A DNA stretch of 63,545 nt from Bacteroidetes bacterium OLB9 (GCA_001567255.1 LNBW01000011.1:1-63545); one strand, 5' to 3'; shown: positions 37,942 through 47,322, counted from the first letter of the stretch. The notes: generated by a model from the sequence alone, not told the origin. A program made the numbers and translations.

Positions 37942-38739
37942 TTAATGAATAATTCTAAGTTCAGTACGTCTATTTTTAGCTCTACCTTCTTCAGAAGTGT
38001 TGTCGCCTATAGGTGCTGATTCTCCTTTACTATCAGCCATAATTTGACTTGCAGGTACGCCTTTAGAGAGTAGGTATTGTTTAATAATATCCGCTCTTCT
38101 TTGACCGAGGCGCATATTGGTGTCATCAGGTCCTACATCATCTGTATGGCCGGTAAGTTGAATTTTCTCACCCGAAGCTTTCACTCTTTGCGCTACTTTA
38201 TCAAGATAAGTTTCGACTTCAGCGTTATTTAACTTCGCATCTGAATTATACGGGAAGTAGATAGTAGCCATGTCGTCTGTTTCTATGACACCGGAGGTTT
38301 TAGCTCTAAAACTGAATGATGCTGCTTCAACAGCTTCGCCGTTTGTGCCGTCATACTGTGCGGCCTTAATACTGATTTTGACTCTATCGTTAGGAATTTC
38401 AGGAAATAAGGCTCTGATAGCATTAGCTCTTGCTCGACCAATGTCTTCTGTCTCAGGAGGACTGGAATTTGGGAAATACCATCCAGTAATCTCCAGTGTA
38501 TCTCCATTTGCAGCGAGACGCAACAGAGAATCTCTCATCGCAGGCCAGCTTTCTCCTAATATCGGTGTACTGTCGTTCGGTTTAAATAATAGAGGTCCTG
38601 TTCTTTGTTGTTCAACCTGAACAGAAACTGCTGCCGAAGTACCATTTTCGCCAGAACAGCAAGTTTTATGATCTTTGTAGAAAAGCCAACCTAATATGAG
38701 AAATAGTAAAAGAATTACTACAATTAAAAAATTTCTCAT
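37942..38739 (-). CDS. OmpA-family envelope protein
   Basis: About 265 residues with a single N-terminal membrane anchor (MRNFLIVVILLLFLILGWLFY). A first, degenerate OmpA-like region (EITGWYFPNSSPP, then DIGRARANAIRALF) is followed by a clear peptidoglycan-binding OmpA domain (IYFPYNSDAKL; LTGHTDDVGPDDTNMRLGQRRAD; AKNRRTELRI). The frame is open to 38859, but that extension is Phe/Thr-rich and overruns the natural anchor, so ATG 38739 is chosen. It probably links the membrane to peptidoglycan. Confidence 0.88.
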   Translation of the reverse strand: MRNFLIVVILLLFLILGWLFYKDHKTCCSGENGTSAAVSVQVEQQRTGPLLFKPNDSTPILGESWPAMRDSLLRLAANGDTLEITGWYFPNSSPPETEDIGRARANAIRALFPEIPNDRVKISIKAAQYDGTNGEAVEAASFSFRAKTSGVIETDDMATIYFPYNSDAKLNNAEVETYLDKVAQRVKASGEKIQLTGHTDDVGPDDTNMRLGQRRADIIKQYLLSKGVPASQIMADSKGESAPIGDNTSEEGRAKNRRTELRIIH

Positions 38740-38948
38740 ACGAATTGTTGGTTTAAAAGTGTAAGTAAATGGACGGAAAGTTAGTGTTATTTTTTTTAAA
38801 ATTAAAAAATTATCTGATAAAAATAATGTATTATAATATATTGCAAAATTATTTGTCATTTATGATAGGATTCAGAAGATATTTTTAAGTAGGAAATTAA
38901 TCATGGACAAGGAAAAAATAGCGTAATTCATATTTTATACCTATTCAG

Positions 38949-38979
38949 TTTGATTCATTTGATTATTTACTTATATTTA
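38949..38979 (+). promoter_or_regulatory. Promoter for fbp
   Basis: TTTG (38949-38952), a 19-base spacer and TATATTTA (38972-38979, one mismatch). It lies 16 bases before the fbp start. Confidence 0.5.
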
Positions 38980-38995
38980 CGTCATAAAACCAAAT

Positions 38996-40012
38996 ATGAA
39001 TCAAATGCAGGACAAGATCGTTACGCTGGATGAATTCATCATCAAGTCAGAAAAGGAGAATCCTAACTCTTCTGGGAGTTTTACACGCCTGTTGAGGGAT
39101 ATTGGTATCGCTGCTAAGATTGTCAATAGAGAGGTCAACCGTGCAGGTCTGGTCAATATCCTGGGTGTAGCTGGTAGTACAAATACCACAGGTGACGAAG
39201 TACAGAAACTCGATATTTTTGCCAATAATAAATTTATTGAGACGCTTTCCTACAGTGGTGAAGTATGTGGGATTGCTTCCGAAGAAAACCAAGAGATTAT
39301 TGAAGTCAAGCCTGTCGGCAAAAAGAAAGCACAATATGTCGTCGTCATGGATCCACTGGATGGCTCTTCAAATATTGATGTGAATGTGTCAGTAGGAACT
39401 ATTTTTGGTATATTTAAGCGCAAAAGTTCGCCAGATGGACCAGTGCAGATGGAAGATTTTTTGCGTAAGGGTACCGAAATGGTTGCTGCAGGCTATGTTT
39501 TATATGGAACATCAACCTTGCTGGTGTATTCTACCGGTAAAGGTGTAAATGGATTTACATTGGATCCTAGTATAGGTGAGTTTTGTCTGTCGCATAGAGA
39601 TATAAAAATGCCTGCGGCTGGCAATTACTATTCAGTAAATCAGGGGTACTATCTCAAATTTGACCTTGAAATGCGGCGCTATATCGACCATTGCTCCGAT
39701 CTAAATTATAGGTTGAGATATATTGGAAGCATGGTGTCTGATATCCATAGGATTATGTTTCAGGGTGGTATATTCCTGTACCCTAATACGCGTAAATACC
39801 CTAAAGGCAAGTTGAGGCTCCTTTATGAATGTTTCCCTATGGCCTACATTATTGAACAAGCCGGAGGTACTGCTCTAACTTGTAAGCTGGAGCGCATAAT
39901 GGATCTTGAAATCTTTACATTGCATCAGACGTCATCCATTGCTATGGGATCAAAAGATATGGTAAGAGATATGAAGGAGTTTGTTGAGCGCTATGGAGCA
40001 GTCATTCAATAA
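38996..40012 (+). CDS. fbp: Class 1 fructose-1,6-bisphosphatase
   Basis: A 338-residue enzyme of gluconeogenesis that removes the C1 phosphate of fructose 1,6-bisphosphate. The metal and phosphate motif DPLDGSSNIDVN is present, and the substrate region is RLRYIGSMVSDIHRIMFQGGIFLYP. Family-typical length. Its stop is two bases from the start of the secreted esterase gene, so both are probably on one transcript. Confidence 0.96.
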   Translation: MNQMQDKIVTLDEFIIKSEKENPNSSGSFTRLLRDIGIAAKIVNREVNRAGLVNILGVAGSTNTTGDEVQKLDIFANNKFIETLSYSGEVCGIASEENQEIIEVKPVGKKKAQYVVVMDPLDGSSNIDVNVSVGTIFGIFKRKSSPDGPVQMEDFLRKGTEMVAAGYVLYGTSTLLVYSTGKGVNGFTLDPSIGEFCLSHRDIKMPAAGNYYSVNQGYYLKFDLEMRRYIDHCSDLNYRLRYIGSMVSDIHRIMFQGGIFLYPNTRKYPKGKLRLLYECFPMAYIIEQAGGTALTCKLERIMDLEIFTLHQTSSIAMGSKDMVRDMKEFVERYGAVIQ

Positions 40013-40014
40013 CA

Positions 40015-41400
40015 ATGATGAAGAAGTATTTTCTATCTGTTCTTTTTTACTTTGCTATCGGATGGACTTGTCTTGTGGCGCAGCTGACCATCAAGGTAGT
40101 TGCCATTCCAGCATCTACTCCACCCAATAGCTCGATTTACATAGCAGGTAATTTTAATAGCTGGGATCCTGGATCCTCCGAATTTAAGCTAGAACAGGAT
40201 GCGCAAGGTGTGTATGCGATTACTTTTGCGCCATCTATGAGCAATCTAGAGTTTAAGTTTACTCGAGGCTCATGGGATAATGTAGAAGGTACGGCTCAAG
40301 GTTCGTATATTCCTAATAGAACGCTGACCTATCATGGAGGGGAGCAAACGATAGAGTTTTCTATAGCAGGATGGGAAGATGGTGTAGGAGCTTCATCTAC
40401 GGCCTCAGCACAAGTATCAATTTTGTCCACATCCTTTGATATGCCCCAGTTAAATAGAAAGCGACGCATTTGGCTGTATTTGCCAAAGGACTACTACTCG
40501 TCATCTAGCACTTATCCTGTATTGTATATGCATGACGGACAAAATCTCTTCGACAAGAAAACCTCTTTTGCCGGAGAGTGGCAGGTGGACGAAAGCCTGG
40601 ATAGTCTTTTTGAAGCTGGTAAGAAAACGGCAATAGTGGTGGGTATAGACAATGGAGGCGCTTCCAGGCTGGATGAATATTCTCCTTGGGTCAATACTAA
40701 ATATGGTGGCGGAGAAGGTGATGAATATGTCGATTTTATCGTAAAAACACTTAAACCATATATAGATCAGCATTTCAGAACAAAGAAAGAAGCAGAGTTT
40801 ACCGGGATTATGGGAAGCTCAATGGGTGGTTTGATATCTATGTATGCAGGTATTAAATATCCTGATGTATTTAGTAGGGTCGGTGCTTTTTCTTCATCGT
40901 ATTGGTTTTCGCCTTCCAGTTATACTTATGTGAGTGAAAAAGGTGTTAGTCCGACATCTTTTATGTATTTGATTGCAGGTGGCCGAGAAGGCGGTAGTCA
41001 GGTGTCCGACATGCGCAAGATGTACAATTTATTGCTAGCATCAGGAGCCATTGAACAGCAACTATATGAGGAGACACACCCTGATGGTCAACATAGTGAA
41101 TGGTACTGGAGGAGAGAATTTCCAAAAGCCTTTGTATGGCTGTTTAATAGAGAAGCATCAGATGTTAAGGATGTAAATTTAACAACCAAAATCACGGCCT
41201 ATCAAAGAGGTAATGAACTCATTCTTACCTATCCTGATGTCATGGATGGTAACTTAATGAGTGTGTACGATAGTATGGGTAGGCAAATTATCCATCAACC
41301 TATATCCAGACAATTAGATTTAAGTAATCACCCGATGTCTTCTGGTATTTATATTATTAAAGTAGGTGATCAGTCTAAGCGGATATATATCAGGATGTAG
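40015..41400 (+). CDS. Secreted esterase with carbohydrate-binding-like domain and T9SS sorting domain
   Basis: A 461-residue protein with a signal peptide (cleavage near CLVAQ), an N-terminal starch-binding-like beta domain (YIAGNFNSWDPGSSEFKL, about 42-120), an alpha/beta-hydrolase of the enterochelin esterase (Fes/EntD-like) type with nucleophile in GSSMGG and catalytic His in HPDGQHSEWYW, and a C-terminal T9SS type A sorting domain (VYDSMGRQIIHQP ... MSSGIYIIKVGDQ). It should be exported through the T9SS and act on an ester or carbohydrate substrate. The pairing with fbp is unexplained. Confidence 0.88.
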   Translation: MMKKYFLSVLFYFAIGWTCLVAQLTIKVVAIPASTPPNSSIYIAGNFNSWDPGSSEFKLEQDAQGVYAITFAPSMSNLEFKFTRGSWDNVEGTAQGSYIPNRTLTYHGGEQTIEFSIAGWEDGVGASSTASAQVSILSTSFDMPQLNRKRRIWLYLPKDYYSSSSTYPVLYMHDGQNLFDKKTSFAGEWQVDESLDSLFEAGKKTAIVVGIDNGGASRLDEYSPWVNTKYGGGEGDEYVDFIVKTLKPYIDQHFRTKKEAEFTGIMGSSMGGLISMYAGIKYPDVFSRVGAFSSSYWFSPSSYTYVSEKGVSPTSFMYLIAGGREGGSQVSDMRKMYNLLLASGAIEQQLYEETHPDGQHSEWYWRREFPKAFVWLFNREASDVKDVNLTTKITAYQRGNELILTYPDVMDGNLMSVYDSMGRQIIHQPISRQLDLSNHPMSSGIYIIKVGDQSKRIYIRM

Positions 41401-41424
41401 AGGGACTGCTTTCAGCTACAATTT

Positions 41425-42552
41425 TCACTTACTCCTCAATATTCGGTGTATATGAAGTGTGTCAGCAAACAAGGTGATTTTAAGGTTAATGTTACTGCTC
41501 ACACGATTAGCAGTAGTATTGATTACCTCGCAGATTTCAGTAGATTTTTCAATATCGATGATATTCGCCATCTTGGAAGCGATTTCCTTTTCTTTTTTAG
41601 TAAGCTGAATGTTGTCACTCTGAGTTAGTAGTCTGTAGTTGTATTGACGAAAGAAATGAAGGCCATATTCCAAAAAATTCTTTTGCTCTTCTTTTTCCAT
41701 ACCATCAATGGTTTTGATCCATGCATTGATTTCTACTGGATCGGCTTTATAAGCTATTCTAAACCATGATATCAATAAGTCAGAATAGTCCACATCTTCG
41801 TTGTTACTAATAGCAATAGCGAGATTAAGGTTGCCATCGGATAGATTGGCAATTTGCTCGGCAGTGCTACGCTGTAGAGTATTGTTCTGCTCTAATAAAT
41901 ATCTTGTGATTTCATCATTGGAAAATGATGGTATTTTTACGATTTGGCACCTACTTAATATCGTCTGTAAAATCAATTCTTGTTGTTCAGCAACTAAGAT
42001 AATATAAGTATGATCAGTAGGTTCCTCAATCAGTTTAAGCAACCTATTGCCATTATTTCCTAGGTATTCGGGCAACCACATAATAAGAATCTTTGCCTCA
42101 GACTCAAAGGACATCATACTGAGTTTGTGGATAATGTCGTTGCATTCCTTCACATTAATATTAGGCAGACTATTTTGAGCATCCATCAAGTCAAACCAAT
42201 CAGAATGGCCCATAAATGAATTTTTTGATAGTGCTTCCCGCCATTTAGGCAAAAAATCATCACTCGTGGTGCTTTCCCTTTTTTTATCACCAAATTTCAC
42301 TACAGGGTATGAAAAATGTATGTCAGGATGAATCCATTTATGAGATTTGAGACACTGTTTGCAAACACCACAGCTGTCACCATTCTTTTTATCTTCACAG
42401 GTTATGTATGCAGCAAGTGCTAGTGCCATAGCCAGTGCTCCATAGCCTTCCTTTGATAAAAACAGTTGGGCATGAGGTATTCTATTTTTATCCACTGCAG
42501 ATACAAGCTGTTTTTTGACTTCACTTTTTCCGGGAATAGATTTGAAAAACAT
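41425..42552 (-). CDS. holB: DNA polymerase III delta' subunit
   Basis: A 375-residue clamp-loader subunit. It has the degenerate P-loop region (LFLSKEGYGALAMALALAAY), the zinc module CEDKKNGDSCGVCKQCLKSH and the MSFESEAKILIMWLPEYL strand that stands for Walker B. The C-terminal domain is typical. It has its own promoter and is divergent to queD. Confidence 0.9.
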   Translation of the reverse strand: MFFKSIPGKSEVKKQLVSAVDKNRIPHAQLFLSKEGYGALAMALALAAYITCEDKKNGDSCGVCKQCLKSHKWIHPDIHFSYPVVKFGDKKRESTTSDDFLPKWREALSKNSFMGHSDWFDLMDAQNSLPNINVKECNDIIHKLSMMSFESEAKILIMWLPEYLGNNGNRLLKLIEEPTDHTYIILVAEQQELILQTILSRCQIVKIPSFSNDEITRYLLEQNNTLQRSTAEQIANLSDGNLNLAIAISNNEDVDYSDLLISWFRIAYKADPVEINAWIKTIDGMEKEEQKNFLEYGLHFFRQYNYRLLTQSDNIQLTKKEKEIASKMANIIDIEKSTEICEVINTTANRVSSNINLKITLFADTLHIHRILRSK

Positions 42553-42584
42553 GGGAGTGTTAATTAATATGACTTAATGGGTTG

Positions 42585-42614
42585 CAAATTTACCTTTAAA
42601 TTTACATCTCAAAA
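42585..42614 (-). promoter_or_regulatory. Promoter for holB
   Basis: On the minus strand TAAATTTG (42585-42592) matches TAnnTTTG, with TTTTG (42610-42614) 17 bases upstream. It lies 32 bases before the holB start. Confidence 0.6.
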
Positions 42615-42664
42615 CATATTGAAAACGCTAAATGTTATTTGGGTAGCTAAATTGTTTGTTGATT

Positions 42665-43072
42665 ATGAGAGTTTCTGTTTTTAGAAGAGCACATTTCAAT
42701 GCAGCACATATGCTGTATAACCCCAACTGGACTTTTGAAAAGAACCAGGAAGTATTTGGTCCTTGTAATAATATTAATTATCATGGACATAATTATGAGC
42801 TGGAAGTGAAAGTTACCGGTGAAGTCGATCCTGATACCGGCTATGTTTATGATATGAAATTACTGAGTGATCTGATCAAAAATGAGGTAGAAGCTAAATT
42901 TGATCATAAAAATCTCAACCTGGATACGGAGGAGTTTAAGGCTTTAATTCCTACAGCAGAGCATATTGTTTATGTGATTTACAACATTTTAAGAGCTAAG
43001 ATTGATGAGCGATATGAATTAAGTGTGAAACTTTGGGAGACTCCAAGAAATATAGTTCAATATCCGGCATAA
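42665..43072 (+). CDS. queD: 6-carboxytetrahydropterin synthase (QueD/PTPS family)
   Basis: A protein of about 135 residues converting dihydroneopterin triphosphate to 6-carboxytetrahydropterin, an early step to queuosine. Zinc-binding histidines are in RRAHFNAAH and NYHGHNYELEV, and the catalytic cysteine region is VFGPCNNINYHGH. The ATG at 42665 gives the family start MRVSVFRRAHFNAAH; a TTG three codons upstream is less likely. Confidence 0.92.
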   Translation: MRVSVFRRAHFNAAHMLYNPNWTFEKNQEVFGPCNNINYHGHNYELEVKVTGEVDPDTGYVYDMKLLSDLIKNEVEAKFDHKNLNLDTEEFKALIPTAEHIVYVIYNILRAKIDERYELSVKLWETPRNIVQYPA

Positions 43073-43112
43073 AAAAGGCCTTTTATCTCAACGATGAAAT
43101 AAAAGGCTTTTT
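43073..43112. terminator. Hairpin terminator between queD and the sorting-domain gene
   Basis: CCTTTTAT (43079-43086) pairs with ATAAAAGG (43099-43106), flanked by A-rich and T-rich arms, so it can act in both directions. Confidence 0.7.
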
Positions 43113-43139
43113 ATGAGTGATTTGTTGAACACAATTGAA

Positions 43140-43832
43140 TTATGCTCCTGAATGTATTTTATTAAATTTAACCGTTTTAATCGTATTGTTTTTATTGTCC
43201 AACATTCTTAATATATACATGCCTGGTTTTAAATCACCGACAAGATGCTGGGCATTATTATAATGATAAAAAGACTTGACTTCGGCGCCAAACATGTTAT
43301 AGATTTTAATCTTACTTACATTATTACCATTTGCAATCGAAAAGTAATCAGAAGCAGGATTAGGATAAACTGAAATAAGGTTTTTGGAGATTTCTTTTGT
43401 CGATGTAGTTGAAGCATTTACATCTATTTCAATAGTGTACAATTCCTGTGAATATTCATCGTCGCCATAAAGAACCAGTTCCATATGTGTTTGTCCTGCG
43501 ACTCCATTAGGAATAAAGTAAACATAAAAATCATAATTACCTTGTCCCATGTAATTTGGAAAACTTTTCGGATTTCTATCTACATTTGGTAGGTAGCATA
43601 AGTTTAGGTCACAAACCTGAGTTGCCCAGTTTTCATTCCAGGTAGTCGAATCCTTTTTTAGTTCCCAATAAACGACATAATTAGTGTCTCTTTCGACTTC
43701 AATATTAATTTTATACTTTGTAATTACACTATCTACCGGAGCATTAATAACTACAGGATTAGGGCTGTGATTAAATTGACCAAATACTGCTATTGAAAAA
43801 TAAAGAAATACTAATGTAAATATATGTTTCAT
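43140..43832 (-). CDS. Secreted protein with C-terminal T9SS sorting domain
   Basis: A 230-residue protein with a signal peptide (cleavage near AVFGQ), a 120-residue beta-rich central part of unknown family (LKKDSTTWNENWATQVCDLN, with two Cys that could form a disulphide), and a type A sorting domain (SVYPNPASDYFSI ... KPGMYILRMLDN). Its sorting domain is closely related to the whole of the next protein. It is expected on the cell surface; function unknown. Confidence 0.82.
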   Translation of the reverse strand: MKHIFTLVFLYFSIAVFGQFNHSPNPVVINAPVDSVITKYKINIEVERDTNYVVYWELKKDSTTWNENWATQVCDLNLCYLPNVDRNPKSFPNYMGQGNYDFYVYFIPNGVAGQTHMELVLYGDDEYSQELYTIEIDVNASTTSTKEISKNLISVYPNPASDYFSIANGNNVSKIKIYNMFGAEVKSFYHYNNAQHLVGDLKPGMYILRMLDNKNNTIKTVKFNKIHSGA

Positions 43833-43853
43833 GTGCCTTTGATTATAAAAAGT

Positions 43854-44198
43854 TTAAGCGCCACCGCTTGATTTCTGCAACTTAATCGATTTTACTACTT
43901 TGTTTCTGTCGTCGAGCATCTTTACGATATACATACCTGATTTCAGATCAGTAACATCGTGAAGAGTATTAGTGTAGTTATTTGCAACTCTAATCTCTTT
44001 TCCAAACATATTATATATGATTACTTTCTTAACATTCACACCATTATTGATTTGAAAATAATCCGTAGTGGGGTTTGGAAATACCTTTATGTCTTCAGTC
44101 AAATAATCATTGACAATACTACTCTGTCCTGTTAAATTGACCGAAGTCAACACGAAAACGAAGATAAATAAAATGGAAAAAAGTACACTTCTCAACAT
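43854..44198 (-). CDS. Signal peptide plus T9SS sorting domain only (cargo-less)
   Basis: About 114 residues: a signal peptide (FSILFIFVFVLTSVNLTGQ) joined almost directly to a type A sorting domain (KVFPNPTTDYFQI ... KSGMYIVKMLDDRNKV), ending SSGGA. There is no functional domain between them. The domain is about half identical to that of the neighbouring protein, so the pair looks like a local duplication with loss of cargo. The ATG at 44198 is chosen because the -7 promoter box covers the earlier TTG start. Confidence 0.75.
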   Translation of the reverse strand: MLRSVLFSILFIFVFVLTSVNLTGQSSIVNDYLTEDIKVFPNPTTDYFQINNGVNVKKVIIYNMFGKEIRVANNYTNTLHDVTDLKSGMYIVKMLDDRNKVVKSIKLQKSSGGA

Positions 44199-44216
44199 AT
44201 GAAACACTTTATTGTG

Positions 44217-44224
44217 CAAATATA
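44217..44224 (-). promoter_or_regulatory. -7 promoter box upstream of the cargo-less gene
   Basis: TATATTTG on the minus strand, an exact TAnnTTTG match, overlapping a TTG that would otherwise extend the frame. Transcription would start downstream of it, so the ATG at 44198 is the start. Confidence 0.55.
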
Positions 44225-44393
44225 AAAAATTATTTTTATAGAATGTATCTAAAATTTTGTTAAAGTTTTATTTTTGAATCATTTGCATATTATTTGAATT
44301 TAAATTAATTAATATATGTTTTATTTTAGTATGTAATCACCAATCTAATAGATAAATTATATATTGAATAAAATTGTATGTTTAAAAAATACG

Positions 44394-45440
44394 ATGGAGG
44401 TAGAAATTAGGAAGTTTGGAGAATTGAATCATGGATCGATAGATCTAATTACTTTTACCGGAATAGATGGACCGTCTGTTTCCATCACAAATTATGGTGG
44501 TATCGTCCATGAATGGAAATGTAGAGACAGAGAAGGTGTACTTAAAGATATTTTGCTAGGTTGTAAAGATCTGGAGCAATACCATGAAAGGCATCCTTAT
44601 TTTAATGCTATTGTAGGTCGATTTGCTAATCGCATTGCCAATGGAAGATTTTCTCTGGATGGTAAAAAGTATTTTTTGCATACCAATCTTCCACCACACC
44701 ATCTCCATGGCGGAATTGATGGGTTTGACAGGAAAATTTGGGAATACGAGGTGGCAACCTCCACAGATCAATGCACGCTAAAACTGCATGCCAAATCACA
44801 TGATATGGAAGAAGGATATCCCGGCAATGTCCAAATGGAGGTGCATTATACTTACACAGAAGACAATAAACTGATCATCCACTATCGAGCAGTGACAGAT
44901 AAGCCAACACCTCTTAATCTGACCAATCATTGTTATTTTAATTTATCTGGAGATCAAAATACTACTATTCTTGATCATGCAGTATGTATTCGAGCTGATG
45001 GTTTTACGGCAACAGATGATACTCTGATTCCAACCGGACATATTTTACCAGTTCAAGGTACACCACTTGATTTCACAACAGAAAAGATAATCGGACAAGT
45101 CATTGATGATCAATCTAATATGCTTAAAGTTACTAAGGGTTTTGATCACAATTTTGTCATTACTGAGCATCAAATGGATGAAGTTGTGGCCACTGTATGT
45201 CACAGTCCAAGTGGTCGAAGACTACGGGTCTTTACGGATCGGCCGGGCATACAGCTTTATACTGGCAACTGGTTAGGTGGAGTCATGGGCAAACCAGGCA
45301 AATATAAGGATTTTGCAGGTCTTTGCCTTGAAACACAATACTTTCCGGATTCACCCAATAGGCCTGAATTTCCTGATTGCATACTGAGGCCAGGTGACAT
45401 TTTTGATTCAGTAACAATATATAAGATAGATACTTTCTGA
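44394..45440 (+). CDS. galM: Aldose 1-epimerase (galactose mutarotase)
   Basis: About 348 residues of the galactose mutarotase family. The substrate motifs HHLHGGIDGFD and NLTNHCYFNLSG are present, as is the late LCLETQYFPDSPN with the catalytic Glu. It interconverts alpha and beta anomers of aldohexoses. ATG 44394 (MEVEIRKFG) is preferred over a TTG ten codons upstream, since the extension is not family-like. No other galactose genes are adjacent. Confidence 0.92.
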   Translation: MEVEIRKFGELNHGSIDLITFTGIDGPSVSITNYGGIVHEWKCRDREGVLKDILLGCKDLEQYHERHPYFNAIVGRFANRIANGRFSLDGKKYFLHTNLPPHHLHGGIDGFDRKIWEYEVATSTDQCTLKLHAKSHDMEEGYPGNVQMEVHYTYTEDNKLIIHYRAVTDKPTPLNLTNHCYFNLSGDQNTTILDHAVCIRADGFTATDDTLIPTGHILPVQGTPLDFTTEKIIGQVIDDQSNMLKVTKGFDHNFVITEHQMDEVVATVCHSPSGRRLRVFTDRPGIQLYTGNWLGGVMGKPGKYKDFAGLCLETQYFPDSPNRPEFPDCILRPGDIFDSVTIYKIDTF

Positions 45441-45563
45441 AAGGGCAGCTAAATTAAAAATCTATGTTAACTTTGTCATAAAATATTAAGTTTGCAGTAC
45501 TAAAACTGACTCAAAAAGAGTTATATAAACAGTTAGAATCGCAAATAATTTGATCTGAAGTCC

Positions 45564-45571
45564 TACCTTTG
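45564..45571 (+). promoter_or_regulatory. -7 promoter box for the MORN-caspase gene
   Basis: TACCTTTG, an exact TAnnTTTG match 19 bases before the start codon. The nearest TTTG lies only 11 bases upstream, too close for the usual -33 spacing. Confidence 0.5.
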
Positions 45572-45590
45572 TATTTTTAATAATCTTTAT

Positions 45591-47315
45591 ATGTGGGTAA
45601 ATAAGAGTTGGATGGTAGCAACCATTCTATGTGCAACATTTCTTTTGAACATTGCAGATGCTTATGCAGGATGCATCAGCGGAGATTGTTTTAATGGATA
45701 TGGTACTTTTGTTTATAAAGATCATTCAAAATATACCGGTTCGTTTTTATATGGTAGACCACACGGAAAAGGCACCTATTATCAGGCAGATGGTAGTGTC
45801 TATACAGGTCCATTTGAAAATGGAGTAAAGCACGGCCTAGGGAAAATGGTGTTTACATCAGGAGATGTTTATACAGGTAATTTTTTTAATGGTATGGTAC
45901 AAGGGCGTGGTCGGATGGCTTATAGTAATGGCGACGTATATCTTGGAGACTGGATAGAAGGAAGAGCTTCAGGCGAAGGAAAATATCAGTTTGCCAATGG
46001 TGATGTTTATGAAGGAGAAATTGTTGACGGTTATATTTCAGGTTATGGACGGATGACTTTGCCCAATGGAGATTATTATGAAGGTGGATGGGTCAATAAC
46101 AAGAAGCACGGCAAAGGAATAGAAGTCAGTCAAGGAGTTATGGCTGAAGTATATTATCAAATGGATCAGTTAGCTAGCCAACATGCAATAGCTGAAGAAG
46201 ATGAGCAAAATAATGATGCAGAGGCTGACGCTGAAGAGTATCCACTTGCACTTGCTGACTGCAATAGTATATATTGTGACCACATCAAAGGAACTTTTAG
46301 ATATCAAGATGGTTCAGTTTACACCGGTGATTTTATTAAGGGACAAGGTGAAGGCGAAGGTCAATGTGTCTATGCCAATGGTGATATATATACAGGTCAA
46401 TGGAAAAACCACGCTCCACATGGAAAGGGCACCATGGTCTTTGCCAATGGAATAACATATAAAGCAATCTGGAATGACGGGGTGCCACTAGAAAAGATAG
46501 AAGATAAAGTCATAGCACAAAACAAGCAGCAAACGACTAAGCAACCGGAAGCAAAGGATAAGATCAGCAAAACACAATCCTCTTCCAAGCCAAAAATTTA
46601 TGCTCTGATTGTAGGTATAGCGAGCTATCTGCATATGCCCTCTCTTAAATATACTGATGATGACGCTTACCGCCTTTATGCCTTTCTCAAAAGTCCGGAA
46701 GGTGGTGCACTCCCGGATAATCAGATCGAAGTACTCATAGACGATGCTGCTACAAGACAGACTATTGTGGATGGGGTGAGAAAGATGGTGCGTAATGCTG
46801 ACGAGAATGATGTAATTATGCTTTATATGGCTGGGCATGGCTTAGGTGGATCATTTGTTCCTAGTGACTTTGACGGATATAAAAATCAGCTGGCTTACGT
46901 TCAGATCATGGATATGCTGGATGGCGCCAGTGCTAAGCACAAGCTTTTTATTGTGGATGCATGCTACTCGGGCTCTATGCTGGCACAGGCTAGATCGCCT
47001 TATTCGGTTGCACTGGAAAATTTCTATAGCGCCTATAATACTACCCAAGGTGGTACAGCAGTGATGATGTCATCTAAAAAAGAAGAAACATCTCTTGAAT
47101 ATACCGGCATAAGACAGGGTATTTTCTCACATTTTCTGATCAAGGGTCTGAAAGGTGAAGCAGATAGCGACAGCAATAAGCTGATTACTGTATCTGAATT
47201 GTATGATTTTGTTTCAAGCAGTGTTCGAGATTACACTGCAAAAGCTCAGAATCCACTCATCATGGGCGATTATGATAAAAATATGCCGGTAGCATGGGTG
47301 AGCGAAAATCCGTAA
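45591..47315 (+). CDS. Secreted MORN-repeat/caspase-like peptidase fusion
   Basis: A 574-residue protein with a signal peptide (cleavage near YAG, residue 27). Residues 28-180 hold about six MORN repeats (pattern GDVYTGNFFNG), an acidic linker follows (about 196-218), then a second MORN block (224-295). Each block opens with C-x4-C (C28/C33 and C224/C229). After a Lys/Gln-rich linker, residues 335-572 form a caspase-like (peptidase C14) domain with His416 in MAGHGLGG and Cys458 in VDACYSG. All catalytic residues are present. It should act outside the inner membrane; the substrate is unknown. It precedes the SMR gene by seven bases. Confidence 0.9.
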   Translation: MWVNKSWMVATILCATFLLNIADAYAGCISGDCFNGYGTFVYKDHSKYTGSFLYGRPHGKGTYYQADGSVYTGPFENGVKHGLGKMVFTSGDVYTGNFFNGMVQGRGRMAYSNGDVYLGDWIEGRASGEGKYQFANGDVYEGEIVDGYISGYGRMTLPNGDYYEGGWVNNKKHGKGIEVSQGVMAEVYYQMDQLASQHAIAEEDEQNNDAEADAEEYPLALADCNSIYCDHIKGTFRYQDGSVYTGDFIKGQGEGEGQCVYANGDIYTGQWKNHAPHGKGTMVFANGITYKAIWNDGVPLEKIEDKVIAQNKQQTTKQPEAKDKISKTQSSSKPKIYALIVGIASYLHMPSLKYTDDDAYRLYAFLKSPEGGALPDNQIEVLIDDAATRQTIVDGVRKMVRNADENDVIMLYMAGHGLGGSFVPSDFDGYKNQLAYVQIMDMLDGASAKHKLFIVDACYSGSMLAQARSPYSVALENFYSAYNTTQGGTAVMMSSKKEETSLEYTGIRQGIFSHFLIKGLKGEADSDSNKLITVSELYDFVSSSVRDYTAKAQNPLIMGDYDKNMPVAWVSENP

Positions 47316-47322
47316 TATAGCG

